A model generated the notes under the pieces. The model did no database searches. It was not told the DNA's origin and saw only the letters and a program-made list of their open reading frames with translations. The translations under genes and the position numbers were made by a program. A DNA stretch of 64,000 nucleotides from Pusillimonas minor (GTDB taxonomy: Bacteria > Pseudomonadota > Gammaproteobacteria > Burkholderiales > Burkholderiaceae_B). The stretch covers positions 248,001 to 312,000 of the forward strand of contig NZ_JACJUU010000002.1 in NCBI RefSeq assembly GCF_014237865.1, given 5' to 3'. This document shows positions 8,312 to 15,347 of this stretch, piece after piece; the first letter of the stretch is position 1, and every line of letters begins with the position of its first letter.

Positions 8312-9136
8312 TTAAGTTAAAGACGCACCCAGAAAATCGCCGAAGGCCTGATAAAAGCCCTCTTCGTTATCCCAGGGAATCATATGACCGGCATCACGCA
8401 CATGTGTCACCTGAACATCGGCGATGAGTGTCTTGATCTCGGCAATGTCTTCTTCGCGAATCACGTCGCCACGCTCGGCAACCATAAGCATGCAGGGCAC
8501 GCCCACGGCCGGCATATCGACATGAACGTCATCGGTATGAAATGCATTGAAGCTGGTAATAATGGCGCGCTCGTCGCAGGTATGCAGCCATTCGGCGCGC
8601 AAGCGTAGCTGCTCGTCTGTCCAGGTAGGGCAGAAGGCACGCATGGCTTCAAGGTCGCACCCCTTACGGGCCAGCGCCATCGAATCAACATACCAAGGCA
8701 GTTTTGAAGGGTACTCGCGACGCCCGGGGCCCGATACGGGCGGGTCGACCATGACCAGGCGCGTTAAACCAGCAGGCTTGGTGCGTGCGGCGCGTACACC
8801 AATACGCCCGCCCATCGAGTGCCCGACAATGCTGTAGCGCTTCAGGCCCAAGGCCTGGGCAAACGCCAGTACGTCGGCAGCTTGCGCGTCAAGGCTGTAA
8901 TCAAGCGTATCCGACGCTTCTGACAAACCGCGGCCGCGCACATCGAGGACGTAAGTATCGAAATGACGACCAAAACGCTCGCCAACAAAACCCCAGGTGA
9001 TGGCCGGACTGGTAATGCCCGGCACAATAATGACAGCATCGCGCTGAGCACGGGCACCGTCGGTGCCGCCGTAGCGCAGGTAGTGCTGACGAATACCGTT
9101 GGCATGCACATTGGCGCCATACAGGAAAGTCGTCAT
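8312..9136 (-). CDS. picE: N-formylmaleamate deformylase
   Basis: 274-residue alpha/beta hydrolase. The nucleophile elbow G-H-S-M-G places Ser107, Asp131 lies in VMVDPP and His251 in DAGHMIPWD. The spacing equals that of NicD with a shift of six residues. NicD/PicE hydrolyses N-formylmaleamate to maleamate and formate. The ATG immediately follows the picC stop with no gap, so the two are translationally linked. Another alpha/beta hydrolase role is possible in principle, but the flanking picD and picF make this the expected step. Confidence 0.92.
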   Translation of the reverse strand: MTTFLYGANVHANGIRQHYLRYGGTDGARAQRDAVIIVPGITSPAITWGFVGERFGRHFDTYVLDVRGRGLSEASDTLDYSLDAQAADVLAFAQALGLKRYSIVGHSMGGRIGVRAARTKPAGLTRLVMVDPPVSGPGRREYPSKLPWYVDSMALARKGCDLEAMRAFCPTWTDEQLRLRAEWLHTCDERAIITSFNAFHTDDVHVDMPAVGVPCMLMVAERGDVIREEDIAEIKTLIADVQVTHVRDAGHMIPWDNEEGFYQAFGDFLGASLT

Positions 9137-10111
9137 TTATTTGTCTCCGTTCAGTTTGAACAGACGCTCGGCATTGCCATGGCAAACCAGCGCCCGCGTT
9201 TTTTCGTCCATCGGGGCGGTTTCAATGAACGTCGCGGCCGTGGCGGTATCTTCGTAGGGATAGTCAACCGAGAATAGCACGCCTTCAGGCCCCATTTCAC
9301 CGATGGCGCCCATCAGGGCGGGGTGCGAACATACGCCCGACGTTGTGATAATGATGTTGGAGCCAAAGTATTCTGACGGCTTGCGCTTGAGGGTGACGCC
9401 CTGCGGGTAAACGGCAAAGCGGCTGTCGAAACGCCAGCGCAAGAACGGCAAGCCCTCGCCCATATGGCCAATAATCAGCTTAAGGTTGGGGAAGCGGTCG
9501 AACACGCCGCCAAACAGCAAACGCAGGGCATGGGTGCCCGTCTCGACGCCCCAACCCCAGGTTGCGCCGGTTAGCTCGGGGTGGCGGCTGAACATATGCG
9601 GCGAATCGAACATGTTGAAGGGGTGCAGGTACATAGGTACATCCAGCGCCTGCATGCGTTCCCAGAACACGTCGTAGGCCGGGTCGTCGTAGTACACCCC
9701 GTTGGTATGACCGTTAACCAATGACCCCTTCATACCCAGCTCTTTAACCGCGCGCTCAAGTTCATTGGCGGCGGCAAGCGGGTCTTGCATGGGCAAATGG
9801 GCAAAGCCGCCAAACCGCGTGGGGTGACGGGCAATTTGCTGGGCCAGAAAGTCGTTGTTTTCTTTGGCGCGCTTGATCGCCAGCTGCACATCTTGCTCGA
9901 CCTGCACACCCGGGCCGGTTTGCGACAAGATCACGTAATCAATACCGGCGGCGTCCATTTCTTTTAAACGAACATCGTCAAAATCCGTCAGGCGTCGGGT
10001 CAGATCGGCGGCAACCTGGGGATCAATCAAACTTACAAATGCTTTGGAATAGTCTCCAAAACCCACCCCGGAAAAGTGCTCTTCCAGCGCAATTTTACGA
10101 ATACGGCTCAC
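9137..10111 (-). CDS. picC: 3,6-Dihydroxypicolinate decarboxylase (amidohydrolase-2 family)
   Basis: 324 residues of the ACMSD/gamma-resorcylate decarboxylase branch of the amidohydrolase superfamily. Likely metal ligands are Glu10 and His12 (ALEEHF), His163 (MYLHPF), His216 (IIGHMGE) and Asp283 (FSVDYPYE). The start is GTG at 10111 with AGAGGAG upstream. PicC of Alcaligenes faecalis converts 3,6-dihydroxypicolinate to 2,5-dihydroxypyridine, the substrate of picD next door. It is the first gene of the operon, downstream of a perfect operator palindrome. Without the neighbours the substrate within this decarboxylase group could not be told. Confidence 0.88.
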   Translation of the reverse strand: MSRIRKIALEEHFSGVGFGDYSKAFVSLIDPQVAADLTRRLTDFDDVRLKEMDAAGIDYVILSQTGPGVQVEQDVQLAIKRAKENNDFLAQQIARHPTRFGGFAHLPMQDPLAAANELERAVKELGMKGSLVNGHTNGVYYDDPAYDVFWERMQALDVPMYLHPFNMFDSPHMFSRHPELTGATWGWGVETGTHALRLLFGGVFDRFPNLKLIIGHMGEGLPFLRWRFDSRFAVYPQGVTLKRKPSEYFGSNIIITTSGVCSHPALMGAIGEMGPEGVLFSVDYPYEDTATAATFIETAPMDEKTRALVCHGNAERLFKLNGDK

Positions 10112-10138
10112 AGCGGATCTCCTCTAAAAGTCCTCTAG

Positions 10139-10150
10139 TCAGTATACTGA
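10139..10150. promoter_or_regulatory. PicR operator at the picC promoter (perfect palindrome)
   Basis: TCAGTATACTGA is a perfect 12-bp palindrome 28 bp upstream of the picC GTG. It embeds TATACT, a good -10 hexamer on either strand, so a MarR dimer bound here would cover the promoter. Related copies occur at 2807, 2932 and 10774. Confidence 0.7.
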
Positions 10151-10153
10151 CAA

Positions 10154-10178
10154 TTACGCCAAAGTTAACATGGCGTAA
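10154..10178. promoter_or_regulatory. Second inverted repeat at the picC promoter
   Basis: Perfect 8-bp arms TTACGCCA and TGGCGTAA flank the 9-bp spacer AAGTTAACA, centred on GTTAAC. It abuts the PicR-type palindrome on the upstream side of the picC promoter, an activator-like position. The cognate protein is unknown. Confidence 0.45.
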
Positions 10179-10203
10179 ACCCTTAGAGCCTTCGCGGTGA
10201 ACG

Positions 10204-10746
10204 TTAAACGGCTTTAAGCGCGGCGCGCCCGTACTGGTTATTGGCCTCGACCAGCTCGGTCAGCAAAGACAAAAATAATTTGCGATTGGAAGGCGATAAT
10301 GGCTCGATAAGGCGCTGCTGCGCGCGAGCCATGCTGTCTTTCAGCGACACCATCAGCTCGAGCCCTGCAGGCGTAATATTGGCCTGACGCGAGCGCTTGT
10401 CTTGGGGGTTGACGCGTCGCTCGAGCAAACCTTTGTCTTCAAGGCGCTTGATCACGTCGGCCGAGGTGGTGCGGTCGAGCCCCAGTTCGTAGCCAATGGT
10501 GGTCTGGTCCAGCCAGGGGTTTTGCGAGAGCACCGTCAAAATGCCATATTGCACCGGTGTAATACTGCCTTCGGTGCACTCTTCGAAGAACATGGCGTAA
10601 TGGATCTGGTTTAGGCGGCGCACCAAAAAACCCGGGCGCGACCACAGCCCATGGCTGCTGAAGACTTCGGGGGTAATGTCGTCAGGCAGGTCTTCTTTGT
10701 GCGATAGCGGGTTTTTAGGCTGTGCGGGCTCGCGTATTTTTTTCAT
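10204..10746 (-). CDS. picR: MarR-family repressor of the picolinate genes
   Basis: 180 residues with the MarR winged helix: the recognition region is LDQTTIGYELGLDRTTSADV, followed by the wing LLERRVNPQDKRSRQANITP. NicR/PicR proteins repress 2,5-dihydroxypyridine operons until a pathway intermediate binds. The gene lies 92 bp upstream of picC on the same strand with its own operator-bearing promoter. Palindromes at both its own and the picC promoter suggest autoregulation. The N-terminal 30 residues are polar and extend beyond the basic MarR core. Identity as PicR rests on position and family. Confidence 0.88.
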   Translation of the reverse strand: MKKIREPAQPKNPLSHKEDLPDDITPEVFSSHGLWSRPGFLVRRLNQIHYAMFFEECTEGSITPVQYGILTVLSQNPWLDQTTIGYELGLDRTTSADVIKRLEDKGLLERRVNPQDKRSRQANITPAGLELMVSLKDSMARAQQRLIEPLSPSNRKLFLSLLTELVEANNQYGRAALKAV

Positions 10747-10773
10747 GGTAATTGGGTGTTAATGTCTCTTTTG

Positions 10774-10785
10774 TCAGTATACAGA
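10774..10785. promoter_or_regulatory. Candidate PicR operator in front of picR
   Basis: TCAGTATACAGA differs from the perfect picC operator at one of 12 positions and lies 28 bp upstream of the picR ATG. This is the same distance as the picC site from its start codon. Confidence 0.65.
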
Positions 10786-10881
10786 GCAATTTTAATTCCC
10801 ACACCTGGCATACGGTTTTTAATGTAAAACCACCACAGGCAGGCACGCGCTGCACTGATCCATATTCTGGAGCAAACTTTT

Positions 10882-12033
10882 TCAGTATAACGTCAGCTGT
10901 CGCGCCGGGCCTGAGCCAACCAAAGACGCTGGCGAATCGTCGATCAGGCTGCTGATGCGCACACCAAGCAAGCGCAAGCGTCCGTCGAACGTAACACGTC
11001 GAAGGCATTGGCGAGCTGCGGCATGAATTTCCGTCGGGTCAGCTGTATCGTGCGGCAAGGTGATGTCGCGCGTTACGGTGCGAAAGTCATCGAATCGCAA
11101 CTTGATGCCCACGGTGCGCCCGCGACACTGTTTGCGCATCAGGTCATTGGCCACTTGCTCGCACAGCCGACGAAACACATCAGACAAGGTTGCACGGTCA
11201 CGTACAACATGCAAATCGCGATCAAATGTCGTTTCACGACTGATGGATTTTGGCCGGCTGAAGGTCACTACCGGGCGATCATCGCGGCCATGCGCCACCT
11301 CGACCAGCCATCGTGCGTAGGTCAGGCCAAAGTGCGCCTGCAACAGCGCAGGGTCTGCGCTGGCCAACTGGGCAATCGTTGCTATACCCAGACCCGCCAG
11401 CTTTTCGTTAGCCTTGGGACCAATGCCATTAATTTTCGACACGGGCAACGGCCAGATACGCCCGTCAAGATCATCGTGAGTCAAAATCGTCAGGCCGTCC
11501 GGCTTGTCCAGCTCGGAACCGATTTTCGATAGCAGTTTGTTCGGCGAAATGGCAATAGAACAGCTCAAGCCCGTGGCCTCGTGCACCGCCGCTTTCAGTT
11601 GCCGACCCAGTTGCGCAGCCTCGCCCGGCACCTCGGTCAGGTCGATATAGATTTCGTCAATGCCACGATCCTCAATACGCGGCGCAATCGCGGCAACGGC
11701 CTGCTTGAACAAACGGGAATAATGTCGGTAGGCTTGGAAATCCGCCGGCAGCAAAATGGCATCGGGAGCCAGCTGGGCCGCCTTCATCATGCCCATGGCC
11801 GAGAACACGCCCAGAGCACGTGCCTCGTAGGTCGACGTTGTCACCACCCCCCGACCTGCATACTGGCGCAGTTTGCCGTATTCGCGGCGTCCGTCGGCCA
11901 GCGTACGAGGCGCAGGCGTGCTGCGCCCCCCGATCACAACAGGCTGGCCCCGCAGATCGGGGTAACGCAACAGTTCTACAGATGCATAAAAGGCATCCAT
12001 ATCGAGGTGGGCAATACGACGCGGCGGCGACAT
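10882..12033 (-). CDS. dinB: DNA polymerase IV (Y-family, translesion)
   Basis: 383 residues. The N-terminal catalytic motif HLDMDAFYASVEL is that of DinB, and IEDRGIDEIYIDLT carries the second acidic cluster (here G-I-D-E rather than the usual S-I-D-E). A helix-hairpin-helix (INGIGPKANEKLAGLGI) and little-finger domain follow. Pol IV copies damaged templates and normally ends in a beta-clamp-binding peptide; RQLTLY at the C-terminus fits this (QLxLF-like). It starts 12 bp after the TonB receptor gene on the same strand and could be read through from it. Unrelated to the pic genes. Confidence 0.93.
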   Translation of the reverse strand: MSPPRRIAHLDMDAFYASVELLRYPDLRGQPVVIGGRSTPAPRTLADGRREYGKLRQYAGRGVVTTSTYEARALGVFSAMGMMKAAQLAPDAILLPADFQAYRHYSRLFKQAVAAIAPRIEDRGIDEIYIDLTEVPGEAAQLGRQLKAAVHEATGLSCSIAISPNKLLSKIGSELDKPDGLTILTHDDLDGRIWPLPVSKINGIGPKANEKLAGLGIATIAQLASADPALLQAHFGLTYARWLVEVAHGRDDRPVVTFSRPKSISRETTFDRDLHVVRDRATLSDVFRRLCEQVANDLMRKQCRGRTVGIKLRFDDFRTVTRDITLPHDTADPTEIHAAARQCLRRVTFDGRLRLLGVRISSLIDDSPASLVGSGPARQLTLY

Positions 12034-12045
12034 GGCACAGGGTGG

Positions 12046-14175
12046 TTAGTAATCAAGGCGCACCCCCGCCATAATGCTGCGACCCGGCAACGGGGCGGCT
12101 TGCGCCAGATACGACGCGTGATTGAAAGCCTGCACATTAAGCAGGTTTCTCGCACGCACGTAAAGGGTCAGATCAGACTGACCCAAGCGCGTATCGTACG
12201 ACAAACCCAGATTCAGCATGTTGTAGCCGGGTGTTTCTGATTCGCCGGCGCCAATGCGATGCTGGCTGAATACCCGATAAAACGTAGCGTCGGCAGTAAC
12301 CGGCCCCCAGTTCGCCTGCCCACGCCAGCCCACGCGCGCGCCCGGCATACGTGGCAGGTTGCCGTCGCCGCGCAAACGACCATGCACCAGATCACCAAAC
12401 ACGCCCATTGTCAGACCGTTGCTGACGCGATAGTCGATACCGGCTTCGAGCCCGGTAAAACGCGCATCGCGCTGGGTGTATTGAATCAAACGAAAGTCTT
12501 CGTAGCGATCAAGCGTTCGGGCATAAATGTAATCGCGGACTTCATTGTGAAAGACATTGACGTTAAAGGTGAGGTCGCCGTCCGTTTTGCGCAAGCCGAT
12601 GTCAATCCCATGCGCGGTTTCCTTGCCCAGGCTGGAATCCCCTCGTTCGTAAGTGTTGCTGGCCAGATGGACCCCGTCGGCGTAAAGCTCTTGTGCCGAT
12701 GGCATGCGCTGGGCGCGTGTCAGCGACACCGACAACGCATACTGTGATGCAACTTGCCAAGTAGCAGCCGCCGAGAACGACGCACCTGACGCGCCATAAG
12801 CCGGCGCGGTGTTGTCGGGTCGAATCCGCTGACGATCGTATCGCGCCCCGAGCTCAAAGCGCCAGTTGCCGGTCTCGTAGGCTTCAAGCAGCGCCAGCCC
12901 TTGCGTTCGGGTCAAGGCCGATGGCATGAAGCGCTCTTCGCCCGAGGTACGAAAGTCAGACTGACCGGCCTGGACGGCCACCACCCCTTCCCAGCCGCCA
13001 ATTGGTGCGTGTGCAACCTCAAGCCTCAGGTCGCGGCCACGGTTCTTGTAAGTGGCAGCAACCTCGTCGTGCTCAAGCTCGTCGTGCCGGTAATCGGCGA
13101 ACCCCGCACGCCAGCTAATACGCTCAATACCGGTAAAGGGCTGAGCGTACTCTCCTCGCAAGTCAATGCGCTGCGACTTGAGGTCAACGCGTGGCGGCGC
13201 CTCTTCGTCCTCATCACCATGATCATGGCCGTGATGGTCGTCGCAATGCAAGTGGTCGCCATGCACGTGGCATTCGTCGTAGCCATGACTGTGCCCAGGT
13301 ATACCGTAGCGGCTGCGCGTGCGGGTGACGGCAATGCCGGTATAACCCCGGTCGTAGATCCACGACAGCCCCACGCTGCCCGCCGACGTATCCTGATCCG
13401 AGCCCGCCAGACGATCGGTCTGCCAGTCCGGCACACGATAATCACCAGTACGACGCTTCATGCCTTCAACATGGACGGCAATCGGGCCGTCTCCACCGGT
13501 GACAGAAAATGCGCCTGCCCGTTCATTCAGCCCCGTCGCGCCTCGCACATCAACATGTCCTTCTACGCCATTGGCAGGAACAGCTGTCGGTACTTTGCCA
13601 TCGATGACGTTGACGACACCGCCAATTGCGCCCCCGCTATACAGCAACGCACCAGGCCCGCGAATGACCTCAATACGCTCGGAAAGCATGGGTTCGGCCA
13701 TGACGGCATGGTCTGGCGACACGCCGGACGCGTCAAAAACAGCAGCGCCATCGGTCAATACCTGAACGCGCGGCAGGGTTTGACCACGAATGACCGGTCG
13801 GCTGGCGCCTGAACCAAACGTATCCGCATGCACCCCAGGCAGGCTTTCCAGTGCCACACCCAGGCTGGTCTGATCCGCCATCAGCAGATGGCGGCCTTCG
13901 ATGACCTCGACCGGGACGGCGGCAGTACCCGCATCCGGGCGCAGCGGGTTGGCGGTAATGACAACCGGCGCCAACGTGCGCGCCGGCACCGGATCAGCAG
14001 ATGCCTGCCCTGCTTGCGCTAACTGCTTTGCGCTGGCTGTTTGGGCGGCTTGAGGCGTTATCGCCATTTGCGAAGCTTCGAGTGCTTGTGCCCAGACCAG
14101 TCCAGGCGGAATAAATGCGCCGGCCAGTACCATTGCCCGCAACGTGGTCGGTGCAGGCTTGATGATTTTTCTCAT
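12046..14175 (-). CDS. znuD: TonB-dependent outer-membrane receptor, ZnuD-like (zinc)
   Basis: 709 residues from the ATG at 14175 (GGGAAG upstream). A signal peptide ends near VWAQA, the plug domain follows (PVVITANPLRP to GGAIGGVVNVIDG), then a 22-strand-type barrel ending in the aromatic C-terminus GVRLDY. Near residue 300 a loop is extremely rich in His, Asp and Glu (for example HVHGDHLHCDDHHGHDHGD), as in neisserial ZnuD, where such a loop captures zinc. A perfect palindrome typical of Zur sites lies just upstream. Zinc is therefore the best-supported substrate, though another transition metal is possible. Confidence 0.85.
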   Translation of the reverse strand: MRKIIKPAPTTLRAMVLAGAFIPPGLVWAQALEASQMAITPQAAQTASAKQLAQAGQASADPVPARTLAPVVITANPLRPDAGTAAVPVEVIEGRHLLMADQTSLGVALESLPGVHADTFGSGASRPVIRGQTLPRVQVLTDGAAVFDASGVSPDHAVMAEPMLSERIEVIRGPGALLYSGGAIGGVVNVIDGKVPTAVPANGVEGHVDVRGATGLNERAGAFSVTGGDGPIAVHVEGMKRRTGDYRVPDWQTDRLAGSDQDTSAGSVGLSWIYDRGYTGIAVTRTRSRYGIPGHSHGYDECHVHGDHLHCDDHHGHDHGDEDEEAPPRVDLKSQRIDLRGEYAQPFTGIERISWRAGFADYRHDELEHDEVAATYKNRGRDLRLEVAHAPIGGWEGVVAVQAGQSDFRTSGEERFMPSALTRTQGLALLEAYETGNWRFELGARYDRQRIRPDNTAPAYGASGASFSAAATWQVASQYALSVSLTRAQRMPSAQELYADGVHLASNTYERGDSSLGKETAHGIDIGLRKTDGDLTFNVNVFHNEVRDYIYARTLDRYEDFRLIQYTQRDARFTGLEAGIDYRVSNGLTMGVFGDLVHGRLRGDGNLPRMPGARVGWRGQANWGPVTADATFYRVFSQHRIGAGESETPGYNMLNLGLSYDTRLGQSDLTLYVRARNLLNVQAFNHASYLAQAAPLPGRSIMAGVRLDY

Positions 14176-14200
14176 AAACTTCCCTTTTGAAAATTTTGCA

Positions 14201-14212
14201 ATGTTATAACAT
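14201..14212. promoter_or_regulatory. Zur-box-like palindrome upstream of znuD
   Basis: ATGTTATAACAT is a perfect 12-bp palindrome 25 bp before the receptor ATG, continuing as ATGTTATAACATAACA on the plus strand. It matches the core of known proteobacterial Zur boxes (ATGTTATANTATAACAT type). Zinc-dependent repression is inferred. Confidence 0.65.
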
Positions 14213-14254
14213 AACAATTTATGAGGGGAGGTTGGGCGGCTGTATGTCGCACCA

Positions 14255-14382
14255 CGGGTGCGGGTGCGGGTGCGGGTGCGGGTGCGGGTGCGGGTGCGGG
14301 TGCGGGTGCGGGTGCGGGTGCGGGTGCGGGTGCGGGTGCGGGTGCGGGTGCGGGTGCGGGTGCGGGTGCGGGTGCGGGTGCG
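14255..14382. repeat. GGGTGC hexanucleotide microsatellite, about 21 tandem copies
   Basis: An uninterrupted CGGGTG/GGGTGC tandem array of 128 bp with no variant unit. It fills most of the gap between the GntR gene stop (14389) and the Zur-like box of znuD. It lies upstream of the receptor promoter rather than in a coding frame. Such perfect arrays are prone to slippage, so copy number may vary between isolates. Confidence 0.97.
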
Positions 14383-14388
14383 GCGTGC

Positions 14389-15093
14389 TTAGCTTGCGTC
14401 GGAGCGGACGGACATTACAGCGCCGAGTTCGGGATTGAGGGTCTGACTCTGCTCTTGCGTGTAAGCGTGCTCGCGGAAGAGGAATTCGGCGCGATCGCCC
14501 TGGCGAGCTTCGATGGCTTGCACAATAGAATGATGCTGCCGGTGAGCGTAAAACAAAAAGTCGAACATCCGCTCTTTGCTGGTGCTGGAAAATGCAATGC
14601 TAAGCGGCGCAGTAAACGGCACCACATTGCACCGTTCAGTCAGGCTTTCAAGCAGTGGCATTTGGGCCGCCTGCATGATCAGCCCGTGAAACCGCGCATT
14701 CATTTCGGCATAACGCAGCTCATCATCTTCCTGCAACTGACGGTTTGCAAAAATGGCATCGCCTTCGGCCAGACACGCTTTCAGTGCGGCCAGCAAAGCG
14801 GGCGACGCCCCCCTGTCGGCCACCTGGCGCGCGGCAAACCCCTCAAGCACGGCGCGCAAACGCAGCGCCTCGATACTGTGCTGCGCGGTAAAGGCACGCA
14901 CCGAATACCCTCGCTTGCCGGCTGGCACCAGCAAACCTTCCTGGGCCAGCGCCGGCAAGGCCTGACGCACGGGCGTGCGAGACACGCCCAGTCGCGTAGC
15001 CAACTCGGCTTCCGGCATACGCTCGCCCGGCTTGATATCGCCGCGCAAAATCATTTCCCGAAGACGAACGATTACTGAAGTTTGCTGAGTCAT
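14389..15093 (-). CDS. GntR-family regulator with FCD (FadR-type) effector domain
   Basis: 234 residues from the ATG at 15093. The N-terminal winged helix is visible as LREMILRGDIKPGERMPEAE followed by LATRLGVSRTPVRQALPALA, and an all-helical FCD ligand/metal domain with ALRLRAVLEGFAARQVAD follows. Longer in-frame starts exist, but they add a Cys/His/Trp-rich segment not seen in the family. It diverges from the reductase/Rieske oxygenase operon across an array of inverted repeats, so it probably represses that operon and itself, with an aromatic acid as inducer. The stop lies seven bases from the hexamer array. Confidence 0.88.
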   Translation of the reverse strand: MTQQTSVIVRLREMILRGDIKPGERMPEAELATRLGVSRTPVRQALPALAQEGLLVPAGKRGYSVRAFTAQHSIEALRLRAVLEGFAARQVADRGASPALLAALKACLAEGDAIFANRQLQEDDELRYAEMNARFHGLIMQAAQMPLLESLTERCNVVPFTAPLSIAFSSTSKERMFDFLFYAHRQHHSIVQAIEARQGDRAEFLFREHAYTQEQSQTLNPELGAVMSVRSDAS

Positions 15094-15212
15094 AAGCAGA
15101 TACACAAAGGTTAACCACCGGCCGGAATGAGTGCGATGATAAACGCAAGGCCGGCGGACGCACACTGCATCGTGCGCGCTCGACAGCACGGGAATGCCGT
15201 CTTAATGATTAT

Positions 15213-15308
15213 ATTGAATCCAATTTGGGATCCAAAAAACATTATTTTTCATAAAAAATAAAATTATTTGCTTTTTTTGGATCCCAAATAGTAAAATTTG
15301 AATCCAAT
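15213..15308. promoter_or_regulatory. Operator array of the GntR regulator
   Basis: Four related sites share the core GATCC or AATCC: ATTGAATCCAAT (15213-15224), TTTGGGATCCAAA (15224-15236), its inverted copy TTTGGATCCCAAA (15276-15288), and TTTGAATCCAAT (15297-15308). The two central sites are 52 bp apart, near five helical turns. The intervening DNA is AT-rich and must hold the divergent promoters. FCD-type GntR proteins bind such short palindromes; assignment to the adjacent regulator is inference. Confidence 0.65.
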
Positions 15309-15347
15309 ATTCGTGAACGACGTCTATACGTTCCCCGGAGACAAGCC

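Noticed and set aside
7231-10746. Nicotinate (nic) cluster instead of picolinate
   Set aside because: No NicC-type 6-hydroxynicotinate 3-monooxygenase is present; a decarboxylase of the amidohydrolase family and a four-component Rieske system fit the pic pathway better.
10882-10895. TCAGTATAACG within the 3' end of dinB, resembling the PicR operator half-site
   Set aside because: Only the left half matches and it lies inside a coding region about 135 bp upstream of picR; it could be a weak auxiliary site but is not supported.
14255-14382. CRISPR-like array
   Set aside because: The repeat unit is six bases with no spacers; it is a microsatellite.
14221-15078. Long plus-strand frame of about 285 codons encoding a Gly-Ala repeat through the hexamer array
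   Set aside because: The hexamer is a multiple of three and cannot introduce stops, and the rest is the antisense of the GntR gene. No ribosome-binding site or family similarity.
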